DNA of 64,000 nucleotides from Novosphingobium ginsenosidimutans (lineage in GTDB: Bacteria > Pseudomonadota > Alphaproteobacteria > Sphingomonadales > Sphingomonadaceae). The notes under the pieces were generated by a model. That model saw nothing but the letters and a program-made list of their open reading frames with translations. It did not search any database and was not told the DNA's origin. This document shows positions 54,397 to 63,649 of this stretch, piece after piece. How positions within the stretch are numbered: the stretch's first letter is position 1; every line of letters starts with the position of its first letter. A program made the position numbers and the translations under genes. The DNA lies in NCBI RefSeq assembly GCF_007954425.1, contig NZ_CP042345.1:1240001-1304000 (forward strand). Reading direction: 5' to 3'.

Positions 54397-56924
54397 TGAG
54401 CAAGTTCCACGATGCGCGCGCTGAAGCTGTCCCAGTCGTACATGGCAACAGTCGAGCGAACGTCAGTCGCAAGGGTGAATGCCCGCTCCACCAGACTCGC
54501 CACATATGCCGGCTCAACTCCATTATCGAAGATAAAGCCGTTCTCTCCTGGCGTGATCAGGTCGGGTGCGAACCCGGTATTGCTCGCAACCGGTACGGCA
54601 TTGCTCATCATTGCCTCGATCAGCGGGATCGGCCCGCCTTCTAGGCTGGAGATCGAGAGGAACACGTCGAAAGTTCCGTAAATCCCGGGGTAATCACGGT
54701 AAGCGGCAGTCCGGTAGGTAAAATTTGGCAGCGCCCGCAACTCTTCGAATCGCGCATAACGATTCCAGTTGCGACCCAGCAGTGTGAATTGCCGGTGCGG
54801 CAGGGCCTTGATGACATCCAGCATCAGGTCCGGGTTCTTGCGTTCGTAAAACGATGAGGACAATCCGACACAGCCGTCGCCACGCTGGTGACCTTTGAAC
54901 AGTTGCGGGTCTGCTGCGCCGAGGACAACTGCTGTACGTTCTGGCGCGAGCCCACGCGACAGCCATACTGTTCGATTTGCTTCGCAGGTGAAGATGACTC
55001 GCGTGGTACGGCTGAACAGATCAAGGCTGCGCGCAATGCTCGCTTGCGTCTCTTCGCGGGGGTGGGTGTACCACAGGAAGACTTTGCTGGCCGACAGCTG
55101 CTCCGGGTAGCGTCGGTCAAAGCTGTCGAGCAGCGAGAAATGGCTGAAGAACAGATTCCTAGCGGGTGGTGGGGGCGAACGGTGCCCGACCACAGTCCAG
55201 CTCCCGGGCTGCCGCGAACCGATCTCTTGGCAGATTGCGTCGAGAATCCAGCCCCGCGCATTGCTGTGGATGATGAAAGCCCAGTCCACCGAGCCATCTG
55301 CGTTGAGGCGCTGTGGGTAGGGCCCGGGAGTAGGCCGTTCCACACTGGTAACAGCTGGGCTATCTGCAGTGCAGAAGACGGTCAGGTCGAGGTGCCGGAC
55401 GTCTTTGAAATCAAGTAGCTCAAGCCCTGATTCCACAGACAAATCGACCACAATCTTGCCATGGGACGAATTCCGTTCACCGATTATGACTGCACTGTAT
55501 TGCGCGATTGGACCTTCCATCCCGCGCAGCTTGCCTGAAAAAAAGCGGGGCAGGACGCGAGCAGCATGAATAGCGCGGGCGAAACGCGGGTCGGATTCCA
55601 GCAGCTCGGTGGAAACAAGCAAGTGGTAATCCAGCCCGGGGGTGTTGTTCATGGCCTTTATGGCTGTAAGGGCATCGTCAAGCTCGTCACCCTGGCCCAG
55701 GATAAGTAGCAGGCCGGTGCGGCGGACAGTTGCAGCTTTAACCAAATGTTGCCCGATGGCCCTTGTCAGAAGGACCGACCAGCTGCGAGATAGGATCTCT
55801 GGTGAATAGCGATCAAGTATGCGTCGGGTCTGATCCAATCGAGCAGCTATCAGCCGTTCGTTTTCGGGCTTGAGACACAGTTCGAGACAGCGCCGCATGT
55901 TCCCAGAAAGGATCAGGTCTTCAAACTCGGCTAGCGCGGTCGATTTGTCTGCGATCACGGGCACGCCACAAGCCAGGGCCTGGACCACTCGATTGGACGA
56001 TTTGACCGTACAAAAATCATCAGTGCCCGTGGTCAGCAGCGCCGCATCGGCGTTCAGCAACTCCTCATACACTGCGGAGCCGGACCACGGCACGTAGCGC
56101 GTTGGGAAGCCGCATTTGTCGACTAGCGCATCGAATACTGGGCGGCTGTTGCTGATCACTACCAACTCCAACGGGACTTCCTGATGGAATTCGCGCAGCG
56201 GTCTCAGTCGGCTTTTCAGGCTGAACATCCCAAAATCGCTATGGTGGGCACCATAGTTGCCGAACCAGACGATCCGTTTTTCGCGAGATTCTACTGGTGC
56301 CACTTGCACATCGAGGAATCTTGGCCCGTTCCCGACCGGTGGCATCCCGCGAGGAGACCGCCCCGTGACAAACCTCGCTGTGGCAGTGAACAGGTCACTA
56401 GTCTCGGCAATATCGGGGATGACATGGCAAGAGCAGGTCGCCCGCCCGGCAGGCCCCAAATAGGCTTCGATCCGCGCAGCCATTTCCGCGCTTGGCACTG
56501 TTATTCCAGCAAGGACCGGTAAAACTGCCCGCAAGGCAGTGATTGCAAAACCCGGTTCGTCGCGGTTTGGATAGCTGGGGTGGATCAGGTCGTCGCAAAG
56601 ATCGAGAAATATGGGCTTGCCCGTGTGTTGCGCCAGGGCGGCAAGATCAATCACGGACCGATCAAGTCGCTTCACCACAATAATGGCGTCAAGCGTGTCG
56701 ATTTCAGCCTTCAGGTCCTGATAGCGGGTGAAATATACGCTTTCGAAGTCGTCCGCCAGGACCCGGGCGAAGTGGAAGCAGCGATATCGCGCGCTGGCAG
56801 AACTAACGTCTACCTTTAGCAGAAACCAACCGATTCGGGGCCGCACGGTTGCGGGCTTGGTCTGCGGCGGAAGCAGCGCGAATCCGGGAAAATGCAGATG
56901 CAGACTAGAGGCAGGTTCGGTCAT
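54393..56924 (-). CDS. Double glycosyltransferase (two GT-B modules)
   Basis: 843 residues. Module 1 (about 25-390): IGWFLLKVDVSSASARYRCFHFARVLADDFE, DALLTTGTDDFCTVKSSNRVVQALACGVPVIADKSTALAEFEDLI. Module 2 (about 570-843): VFLWYTHPREETQASIARS, VGLSSSFYERKNPDLMLDVIKALPHRQFTLLGRNW, VFLSISSLEGGPIPLIEAMMSNAVPVASNTGFAPDLI, a GT4-like donor site. First gene of the operon, divergent from the coiled-coil gene. Two enzymes in one chain may build a disaccharide repeat; inference only. Confidence 0.8.
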   Translation of the reverse strand: MTEPASSLHLHFPGFALLPPQTKPATVRPRIGWFLLKVDVSSASARYRCFHFARVLADDFESVYFTRYQDLKAEIDTLDAIIVVKRLDRSVIDLAALAQHTGKPIFLDLCDDLIHPSYPNRDEPGFAITALRAVLPVLAGITVPSAEMAARIEAYLGPAGRATCSCHVIPDIAETSDLFTATARFVTGRSPRGMPPVGNGPRFLDVQVAPVESREKRIVWFGNYGAHHSDFGMFSLKSRLRPLREFHQEVPLELVVISNSRPVFDALVDKCGFPTRYVPWSGSAVYEELLNADAALLTTGTDDFCTVKSSNRVVQALACGVPVIADKSTALAEFEDLILSGNMRRCLELCLKPENERLIAARLDQTRRILDRYSPEILSRSWSVLLTRAIGQHLVKAATVRRTGLLLILGQGDELDDALTAIKAMNNTPGLDYHLLVSTELLESDPRFARAIHAARVLPRFFSGKLRGMEGPIAQYSAVIIGERNSSHGKIVVDLSVESGLELLDFKDVRHLDLTVFCTADSPAVTSVERPTPGPYPQRLNADGSVDWAFIIHSNARGWILDAICQEIGSRQPGSWTVVGHRSPPPPARNLFFSHFSLLDSFDRRYPEQLSASKVFLWYTHPREETQASIARSLDLFSRTTRVIFTCEANRTVWLSRGLAPERTAVVLGAADPQLFKGHQRGDGCVGLSSSFYERKNPDLMLDVIKALPHRQFTLLGRNWNRYARFEELRALPNFTYRTAAYRDYPGIYGTFDVFLSISSLEGGPIPLIEAMMSNAVPVASNTGFAPDLITPGENGFIFDNGVEPAYVASLVERAFTLATDVRSTVAMYDWDSFSARIVELAQ

Positions 56925-57219
56925 TGGGAGAAGACGGAAATGCCGGCTGGCAGAGCGAAGCGATCATGCAGACTTTTCACAAGAATAGCCAACCCCGGAA
57001 CAGCGAACTAATCTGCGCGTCGAACATGAAGTGCAGCGCAGCAAAGGCTATGACACGACCGCTGCCTGATCTCAAGCCACAACCATTTCCCTTGAAAGTT
57101 AGGAATTAAATCACCTGCACGTCGCACTTGAGCCAACCCCAAACTGCACCTAGGAAGGGCTGTGGCGCAACGATCACGGCTTCGCCGCCCAGCAAACGAA
57201 ACAGTGCTCAGGACATCCG
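56925..57219. promoter_or_regulatory. Divergent intergenic region of the glycosyltransferase operon
   Basis: 295 bp between the minus-strand operon and the plus-strand coiled-coil gene. It is more AT-rich around 57090-57112 (AAAGTTAGGAATTAAATCACC), where a promoter would be expected. I see no open frame with recognisable homology and no clear repeats. Confidence 0.35.
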
Positions 57220-57642
57220 ATGGCGAGGACTAGACTAGAAACTACTGAAAACTCCGGAACTGCGGTTGGGGATTTGCTGGCGAGGTTCGAGCAGGAGCGG
57301 CTCGACCACTTGCGACAGATCGAATTGCTGAAGCTGGAGGTCAAGCGTTACCGACAAATTTCGGAAGACGCACAAGGCAGGGCAGCGATGCTTCAGTCCG
57401 CGATGGATCGACACATGGCACATTGTGACCGCGACGAAGGCGCGGTCCAGAGGCTTAGGGCGGAGTTGCAGGAGGCAAATGCTCGCCGCAAGGAACAGGT
57501 AGCTATCATAGAGCGCCGTGAAGCCAGGATCGAGTACCTATTGAACGGACATTCTTCGGTTCAGAAGAGTTCGGTCGCAAAGGGGGCCAAATGGGACGTC
57601 AGGCGGCTTTTCAAGGTTAGGATGGGCAAACGAGCGAATTGA
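57220..57642 (+). CDS. Small coiled-coil hypothetical protein
   Basis: 140 residues dominated by one coiled coil (LLARFEQERLDHLRQIELLKLEVKRYRQISEDAQ; AVQRLRAELQEANARRKEQVAIIERREARIEYLL) and a basic tail (KWDVRRLFKVRMGKRAN). No family recognised. AGGA lies 6 bp before the ATG. It is followed 45 bp later by a glycosyltransferase gene on the same strand. It may be a scaffold or length-control protein for capsule synthesis, by analogy only. Confidence 0.7.
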   Translation: MARTRLETTENSGTAVGDLLARFEQERLDHLRQIELLKLEVKRYRQISEDAQGRAAMLQSAMDRHMAHCDRDEGAVQRLRAELQEANARRKEQVAIIERREARIEYLLNGHSSVQKSSVAKGAKWDVRRLFKVRMGKRAN

Positions 57643-57687
57643 GCGCGAACTCTTCCGGCGACGGCTGCAGCACAAGGGAAATTCTGA

Positions 57688-58392
57688 ATGAAGCACAAGA
57701 TTTTTGTAGGATACGACAGCCGGGAAGACATCGCTTGGCAGGTTGCCCGCCATTCCTTGCAGCGCCATGCTGCCAACGAGCTTGAAGTTATCCCGCTGCG
57801 CCAGACCGTTCTCCGCGAGCTTGGCCTTTACACCCGCCCGTTTGACCCCATGTCGTCGACTGAATTCTCATTGACGCGATTTCTGACGCCCTTTCTTGCC
57901 GCACAGGAAGATGGGTGGGTACTTTTCTGCGATTGCGACTTCCTCTTCACCGCCGATGTTCGCATGGTGTTCCACGGGCTTGATACCGCGAAGGCACTTT
58001 ATTGCGTCCAGCACGATTACACGCCCGCCCACGACATCAAGATGGATGGCAAACAGCAGACAACCTATCCGCGCAAGAACTGGTCCTCGTTTATGTTGTT
58101 CAATTGCGGTCATCCCGATGTAAGGGCCTTGACGCCGAGTGTTGTGAACAGTGCGATGCCGGCTTTTCTCCATCGTTTCGAATGGGTCGGCAACGATGAT
58201 CATATTGGAAGTCTGCCACTCGACTGGAATTTCCTGGAAGGTGAATATCCCAAACCGGAAACCACGCCGCGGGTGATCCACTACACCAATGGCGGTCCCT
58301 GGTTCGATAACTGGCAGGAAGTCGACTATGCAGATCTCTGGTTGGCTGAGCGGGATCTTTACCTCGACCAGGTTAACGCCGAAGCGGCATAA
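57688..58392 (+). CDS. GT8-like glycosyltransferase
   Basis: 234 residues with a GT-A fold: KIFVGYDSREDIAWQVARHSLQRHA, SSTEFSLTRFLTPFLAAQEDGWVLFCDCDFLFTADV (D-x-D metal site), SSFMLFNCGHP and RVIHYTNGGPWFDNW. This resembles GT8-type nucleotide-diphospho-sugar transferases. AAGGGA 9 bp before the ATG. Convergent with the DUF5672 gene. Confidence 0.82.
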   Translation: MKHKIFVGYDSREDIAWQVARHSLQRHAANELEVIPLRQTVLRELGLYTRPFDPMSSTEFSLTRFLTPFLAAQEDGWVLFCDCDFLFTADVRMVFHGLDTAKALYCVQHDYTPAHDIKMDGKQQTTYPRKNWSSFMLFNCGHPDVRALTPSVVNSAMPAFLHRFEWVGNDDHIGSLPLDWNFLEGEYPKPETTPRVIHYTNGGPWFDNWQEVDYADLWLAERDLYLDQVNAEAA

Positions 58393-58410
58393 GGAGCGTT
58401 GGGTGGGCCT

Positions 58411-59169
58411 TTAGTGCTCACCAAGCCGGTCGCATACCATGCGCAAAGCACGCCGCAAGCCGTGTTTGCGGCGGACTATGAACCAAACTAATGCTTTAAA
58501 ATCGGGCCAGAGCGTTCGACGGTCGTCAAGGGCCAGATAGGTCTGCCAGAAACCATCGGGACCCAACTCTTCCGGCAAGTTGAACACACCGTGAAAGCCG
58601 AATTCTGCGCCAGTCCTGCTTGATCGTTCATAGGAAAAGCGCGCGGCTGTTGTCGGATCGGCAAAGCGGATCCCGAATTCGTGCTGGAGGCGGAGGCGGT
58701 GCGTCCGGCAAATGGTCACATCTTCCGGGTGATCGTTAAGGCCGAGCGACTTGCATGCTTCGAGCAGACGCTTGCTCCGCAGGGAGAACCCACCGTTGCC
58801 GACAACCGCGCCGTCATCGAACTGCGGCCAGATCGCGCCGATGTAATCGAAGTCTAGAAAGTCTGCATCCCACGCAGCAGGACTGACGACGAAGCCGTCC
58901 CATTGCACCACCAACAGATGGCTAGTTGCGACATGCTGCGCCATCTCCCCAGCGAGCATGAAGCGCGAATAAGCCTCGGCGCTAGTCAGGCGTTCAATCG
59001 GTCGGATTTCGATCCCTTCCGGCACCAGATCGGGTACTTGATCGGTAAGCAACACCGCTGCACCGAAATCGCAAAGCGCCATGCTATGCTGCATTGCCGC
59101 AATTGTTGCTGCGACATTGACCGAGGTCGCCGCGCAGAGCGTGATCTGGGGCAAGGCTAGTCGCGCCAT
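58411..59169 (-). CDS. DUF5672 family protein
   Basis: 252 residues. Conserved block VVQWDGFVVSPAAWDADFLDFDYIGAIWPQF, VGNGGFSLRSKRLLEACKSLG, EDVTICRTHRLRLQHEFGIRFAD and FGFHGVFNLPE matches DUF5672, found next to glycosyltransferases and itself probably one (GT-A-like). Starts 2 bp after the GT2 gene on the same strand. Confidence 0.87.
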   Translation of the reverse strand: MARLALPQITLCAATSVNVAATIAAMQHSMALCDFGAAVLLTDQVPDLVPEGIEIRPIERLTSAEAYSRFMLAGEMAQHVATSHLLVVQWDGFVVSPAAWDADFLDFDYIGAIWPQFDDGAVVGNGGFSLRSKRLLEACKSLGLNDHPEDVTICRTHRLRLQHEFGIRFADPTTAARFSYERSSRTGAEFGFHGVFNLPEELGPDGFWQTYLALDDRRTLWPDFKALVWFIVRRKHGLRRALRMVCDRLGEH

Positions 59170-59171
59170 CG

Positions 59172-60860
59172 CTACAACCCGATCACGAATTGTTCGGAGA
59201 ACCGGCTAAGTGCCGGGTGATGGTAGGGGTCTACTAGGCGATCAGTGTTCCAACGCTTCTTCAGGCGTGCCAGTTCACCGGCAAAGCGCACTTTCTTTTC
59301 GCCGGAATGGTCGGTCCCGCGGCTCTTGGACTCGTGATGCACCAATTCGGCCCGCGGCTCGTAGAGCGTCTGCCAACCCTGGGCATTGAGTTTGAGACAC
59401 AGATCGACATCGTTGAAGGCAACCGGGAAGCAGTCCTGGTCAAACCCACCAACTGCGAGGAATTTCTCGCGCTGCACAACCATGCAGGCTCCGGTTACTG
59501 CGCTGACGAACTGCGGCAGGCTGGCGCGAAGGAAGTAGCCTGGCTCAACGGGGTCATGGCCCCGATGGGCATGGCCTGCACCGCCGCCGACCCCCAGAAC
59601 CACCCCGGCATGCTGGATCGTCCCATCCGGATATAGCAGGCGTGCGCCAACCGCCCCGACCCGCTCGCCTCGGGCCTGGCCGATAAGATACATCAACCAG
59701 TCCGGCCCGATCATCGAGACGTCGTTATTCAGAAAGCATAGAAATTCGCCCCGCGCCTCTGCCACTGCGGCATTGTTGAGTGCGGAGTAATTGAATGGGC
59801 CAGGCTGGCGCAGGACCCGAAAGAACGGGGAGTCCAGTTTGTCTAGAAAGGCGATCGTCGCGGGATCGTCCGATCCGTTGTCGATGATGATACAATCTAG
59901 CTCTGGATAATTGGACTGCTGCAAGCCTTGCAAGCAGGTCTTCAGCAGTTCCAGCTGGTTGCGAGTAGGAATGATCACGGTCACCGTTGGCGGTGTCTCG
60001 ATGTGTGGTCGTTGCATGGGCGGCGCGGCCGGATTAGGCCGCACGTGGCGATGGACCAAGATCTGATGCATGTGCCGCGGAGGATTGGCTGCAAGATCAA
60101 CGGCCTTGCGGGTCAGGGCGCTAATCCAGTCTGGACTTCCAAGCGGCGGCAGACTCCCGAGCAAGGCGCTTTCGAGCCGCACCGCTGCGGCTCCCGAGAG
60201 ATAGTCGTGATGGCGGAAAAGCTCGGCATTCCAGTCTGGCTTGAAGTGGGGATCATAGCGCCGTCCGCGCCGGTCAATCAGATCGTCGTCACCATAGATT
60301 ATTGTGCCGGCGCCATGCACTTCGTTTGCCACCAGCGTCAGCGCGCCGGGAGCGAGGCAATCACCAGAATTCAGCATCACTAGCCAAGCGCCGCTTCTGT
60401 GCAGCAGATCCTGATAGAGATCGCTCAGTTCATTTGCCCAGCGAAGGCGCAAATCCTGCGGCCCATCCTCGGGCAGCCGCTGCTCTGACAGTCCGCCCAC
60501 CACCACCACGGCATCCGCTTTGCCCGCGCGGGACAGGGACTTCAAGGTTTGCGCCAGCAGCTCCGGCGTATGACGGGCATCGATTGCAACCACGATTTGC
60601 ACTGCTGCAGTGGCTGGACCTGTCGCCGGCCAGGTCTTCGCCTCACGTTGCGCCACCCAAAATGGGTAAGCCTGCCGGCTTGATCCGATCAAGGGAGAAA
60701 GCAGGTTGCGGCCCCGCACCCGCTTGCCGACAATCAGCCACAACAGCCCGGTAAAGTATAACCGGGGGTGTCGCAGAAAGGCTTCACAGTGGATCGCCAG
60801 GAATAGCCCGGCGCAAACTAGCCAGGAGCGGCCCTGCGGTCGGTCTGGAGCAATGCTCAT
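59172..60860 (-). CDS. Family 2 glycosyltransferase
   Basis: 562 residues: N-terminal hydrophobic helix (LVCAGLFLAIHCEAFL), a degenerate GT-A region (90-270, IIYGDDDLIDRRGRRYDPHFKPDWNAELFRHHDYL) and a full GT2 domain (290-530: VTVIIPTRNQLELLKTCLQGLQQSNYPELDCIIIDNGSDD, FLCFLNNDVSMIGPDW, FNDVDLCLKLNAQGW). Related proteins are often annotated rhamnosyltransferases, which would fit rfbA/rfbD upstream. It follows kdsB by 27 bp on the same strand. Confidence 0.9.
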   Translation of the reverse strand: MSIAPDRPQGRSWLVCAGLFLAIHCEAFLRHPRLYFTGLLWLIVGKRVRGRNLLSPLIGSSRQAYPFWVAQREAKTWPATGPATAAVQIVVAIDARHTPELLAQTLKSLSRAGKADAVVVVGGLSEQRLPEDGPQDLRLRWANELSDLYQDLLHRSGAWLVMLNSGDCLAPGALTLVANEVHGAGTIIYGDDDLIDRRGRRYDPHFKPDWNAELFRHHDYLSGAAAVRLESALLGSLPPLGSPDWISALTRKAVDLAANPPRHMHQILVHRHVRPNPAAPPMQRPHIETPPTVTVIIPTRNQLELLKTCLQGLQQSNYPELDCIIIDNGSDDPATIAFLDKLDSPFFRVLRQPGPFNYSALNNAAVAEARGEFLCFLNNDVSMIGPDWLMYLIGQARGERVGAVGARLLYPDGTIQHAGVVLGVGGGAGHAHRGHDPVEPGYFLRASLPQFVSAVTGACMVVQREKFLAVGGFDQDCFPVAFNDVDLCLKLNAQGWQTLYEPRAELVHHESKSRGTDHSGEKKVRFAGELARLKKRWNTDRLVDPYHHPALSRFSEQFVIGL

Positions 60861-60887
60861 GCTGCAATCATGCGCCGTCCGGCGGCT

Positions 60888-61697
60888 TCATGCAATTCCA
60901 CGTTCCTTCAGGATCGCCTCGATTACTGGGGTGTCACTTGGGTTGTTGAGCTCGATTGAATCCCAATCAAGTCGATCGATCGGAACCACCCGAACTGGCA
61001 GCCCCATGTCGAGAAAGCGAAGCTGTTCCAGTCCTTCCAGCTCCTCAAGCTCACACGGACTGGCTCCGGCATAAAGCTCAAGGGCGGTCCGGCGATAGGC
61101 ATAGAGGCCAAGATGGAGGTGCACTGGCGGTTCGCTCGATTCTGCGGCTTTTGTCGGAAGGTAGGGGAGCACCCGCTTGGAGAAATAGATCGCGCGGCCA
61201 TTGCGGCCTATCACCACGGTAGTTCCGCCTACCCGACCTGCTGCCTGGTCGGCGATCAGGTGCTCATAGACTCCGCGCGAACATCGCACGGCCGGTGTGG
61301 CCATCAACGCTTCAGAATCGGCAACTAGGGCATCGACCAACTCGGTCACGATGAAATTGGGCGATAGCGGCGCGTCGCCTTGGAGGTTCACGAAAACCTC
61401 GGCTACATCACCCAGCTTGACCGCCGCCTCGGCACAGCGCGCGGTGCCGTTCTCACAGCTCTCCGAGGTCATCACGACCTGGCCACCAAAGGCGGTTACC
61501 GCCTCTGCAATACGCTCGTCGTCCGTTGCTACCCAGACCCCGACGCTCCCTGCGACGCTGCTGGCGCACTCCCATGATCGGTGAATTAGTGATTTTGCAA
61601 CGCCGGTAGCACCAACCAGGGGTGCCAACGGCTTGGCCGGAAAGCGCGTCGAGGCGTAGCGCGCGGGGATGATGATCGCAAAACTCGGGCGGGACAT
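60888..61697 (-). CDS. kdsB: 3-deoxy-manno-octulosonate cytidylyltransferase (variant)
   Basis: 269 residues. Activates Kdo to CMP-Kdo. IIIPARYASTRFPAKPLAPL, VWVATDDERIAEAV and GLYAYRRTALE are KdsB signatures. Differences from the E. coli type: QGDAPLSP (106-113) in place of QGDEP, keeping metal-binding D108, and NGTARCAEA for SGTDRxAE. It looks like a divergent subfamily, possibly specialised for capsule. ATG at 61697; 28 bp after kdsD. Confidence 0.9.
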   Translation of the reverse strand: MSRPSFAIIIPARYASTRFPAKPLAPLVGATGVAKSLIHRSWECASSVAGSVGVWVATDDERIAEAVTAFGGQVVMTSESCENGTARCAEAAVKLGDVAEVFVNLQGDAPLSPNFIVTELVDALVADSEALMATPAVRCSRGVYEHLIADQAAGRVGGTTVVIGRNGRAIYFSKRVLPYLPTKAAESSEPPVHLHLGLYAYRRTALELYAGASPCELEELEGLEQLRFLDMGLPVRVVPIDRLDWDSIELNNPSDTPVIEAILKERGIA

Positions 61698-61725
61698 GGG
61701 CAACTCGCTCTGCCAGGCTGGGCTT

Positions 61726-62730
61726 TCAGCTCAGACCAAGCCGCAGGAAATCGTGAATGTGGATGATGCCGGTCGGTTGGCAGGGGCTGTCCTGACTGCC
61801 GGATGGAACGACGAAGACGCAAGTGATCTTTTGTTCATTGAGAAAGTGAAGGGCCTCTTCGGCTAGGACATCTTCAGCAATTGTGCGTGGTGTCGCGCTC
61901 ATGACGTCGCGGGCTAACGAGGATTGTAGGGTTTCAAAATGGCGCCGCAAATCTCCATCGGTGATCACTCCAACAAGCTGGTTGGCGTCGTCAACCACCC
62001 CCGCGATGCCAAAGCCCTTGCTGGTCATCACCGTTACAACCTCACGCATCGGGGTATTGGCCGGCACCAGTGGCAGCCGAGAGCGGCCATGCATAATCCG
62101 CGAAACCGGCGCAAGGCGCAGACCGATGGCTCCGCCTGGATGGAGTGCGCGCATCCCATCGCGACCGAAACCGCGTAGATCCATCACTGCCATCGCCAGC
62201 GCATCGCACAATGCCAGTTGGACCGTCGTCGAGGTGGTGGGGGCGATATTGGCTGGGCAAGCCTCGCGGACATTTGGCACACAGATGCCGATGCTTGCGC
62301 GGGTTATCACCTGGGAGTCGGGTCGCGAGGCGATCCCTATCACCAAGACACCCAGTGCTTCTGCGTGATTGAGAAAGGCCCGCAACTCAGCCGTATTCCC
62401 CGAGTTCGAGATTACTACCAGCACATCACCTGGGACTAGCATGCCCAAGTCGCCATGCGCGGCCTCGGCCGGGTGCACGAAGTTCGACGGGGTGCCCGTT
62501 GCCGCCAACGTGGCAGCCAGCTTGCGCCCAATATGGCCCGATTTACCCATCCCCGTCACTACGACCCGTCCCTTTGCTTGGACGATGGCTTCACAGGCTT
62601 CGACAAAATGGGTGTCAAGCGCGCGTGCCAGTTCGCCTAGCGCCTGCGCTTCAAGCTCAATGACCTCGATGCCACGGGTAAGCACCCGACTGGCGGTCTC
62701 AGCAGGGTGCAGGAGTGGGTTGGCGGTCAT
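61726..62730 (-). CDS. kdsD: D-arabinose 5-phosphate isomerase (KpsF/GutQ type)
   Basis: 334 residues: SIS domain with VVVTGMGKSGHIGRKLAATLAATGTPS, HPAEAAHGDLG and VISNSGNTAELRAFL, followed by two CBS domains (about 200-335: VVTVMTSKGFGIAGVVDDANQLVGVITDGDLRR). Makes arabinose-5-phosphate for KdsA. In capsule loci this isoform is called KpsF. ATG at 62730 preferred over a TTG at 62784 that would overlap rfbA. With kdsA and kdsB present, only kdsC (the phosphatase) is missing here. Confidence 0.95.
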   Translation of the reverse strand: MTANPLLHPAETASRVLTRGIEVIELEAQALGELARALDTHFVEACEAIVQAKGRVVVTGMGKSGHIGRKLAATLAATGTPSNFVHPAEAAHGDLGMLVPGDVLVVISNSGNTAELRAFLNHAEALGVLVIGIASRPDSQVITRASIGICVPNVREACPANIAPTTSTTVQLALCDALAMAVMDLRGFGRDGMRALHPGGAIGLRLAPVSRIMHGRSRLPLVPANTPMREVVTVMTSKGFGIAGVVDDANQLVGVITDGDLRRHFETLQSSLARDVMSATPRTIAEDVLAEEALHFLNEQKITCVFVVPSGSQDSPCQPTGIIHIHDFLRLGLS

Positions 62731-62764
62731 GGCTAGCTGATCCTTGGCATTTGATAGTGTAATG

Positions 62765-63649
62765 TCACGCTTGGTTGCCGGCAAACTGTTCGCCGATCCG
62801 GTCTAGGTAGCGACCATATTCGGACTTTCCGTATCGCGCGACAAGAGCTGCAAACTGTACTTGATCGACAAATCCCTGATTTAGCGCAATTTCCTCCGGA
62901 CATGCAATCTTAAAGCCTTGCCGCTTCTCCAGCGTGCGGACAAACTCGGCTGCTTCGATCAAGCTGTCAGGTGTACCGGTGTCAAGCCAGGCATAACCAC
63001 GCCCCATGATCTCCACAGATAGCTGCCCACGCTCAAGGTATGTCCGGTTTACATCGGTGATTTCGAGCTCGCCGCGCGCACTTGGCTTGAGGTTGGCCGC
63101 GATATCCACCACCTGTTGGTCATAGAAGTAGAGCCCTGTCACTGCCCAGTTCGAGCGAGGCTGCGCTGGCTTTTCCTCGATCGAAATGGCGCGCATAGAC
63201 TTGTCGAATTCGACCACGCCGTACCGCTCTGGATCGGTCACGTGATAGGCGAAGACGCTCGCCCCGACCTGGTGCGAAATCGCGCTTTGGAACAAATCTG
63301 TACTGCCATGACCGTAAAAAATGTTATCGCCGAGGATCAAGGCCGAGGGACCGCCGGCGACAAAATCAGCGCCGATTATATAGGCCTGGGCAAGACCTTC
63401 CGGCTCTGGCTGGACAGCATATTCGATTGTCATCCCCCATTGCGAGCCATCGTCAAGGAGCGCCTGAAAACTCGGAGTGTCACGCGGGGTCGAGATGACT
63501 AGAACTTCCCGAATTCCGGCCAGCATCAGTGTTGACAGCGGATAATATATCATGGGCTTATCGTAGATTGGCATCAACTGCTTCGACGTCACCATGGTCA
63601 TCGGATGAAGTCGCGTGCCCGAGCCGCCGGCCAGAATGATACCCTTCAT
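62765..63649 (-). CDS. rfbA: Glucose-1-phosphate thymidylyltransferase
   Basis: 294 residues. Makes dTDP-glucose, first step to dTDP-L-rhamnose. [84 protein letters not shown] and [18 protein letters not shown] are all present. ATG overlaps the rfbD stop (ATGA), so it is in the same operon as rfbD. Confidence 0.97.
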   Translation of the reverse strand: MKGIILAGGSGTRLHPMTMVTSKQLMPIYDKPMIYYPLSTLMLAGIREVLVISTPRDTPSFQALLDDGSQWGMTIEYAVQPEPEGLAQAYIIGADFVAGGPSALILGDNIFYGHGSTDLFQSAISHQVGASVFAYHVTDPERYGVVEFDKSMRAISIEEKPAQPRSNWAVTGLYFYDQQVVDIAANLKPSARGELEITDVNRTYLERGQLSVEIMGRGYAWLDTGTPDSLIEAAEFVRTLEKRQGFKIACPEEIALNQGFVDQVQFAALVARYGKSEYGRYLDRIGEQFAGNQA

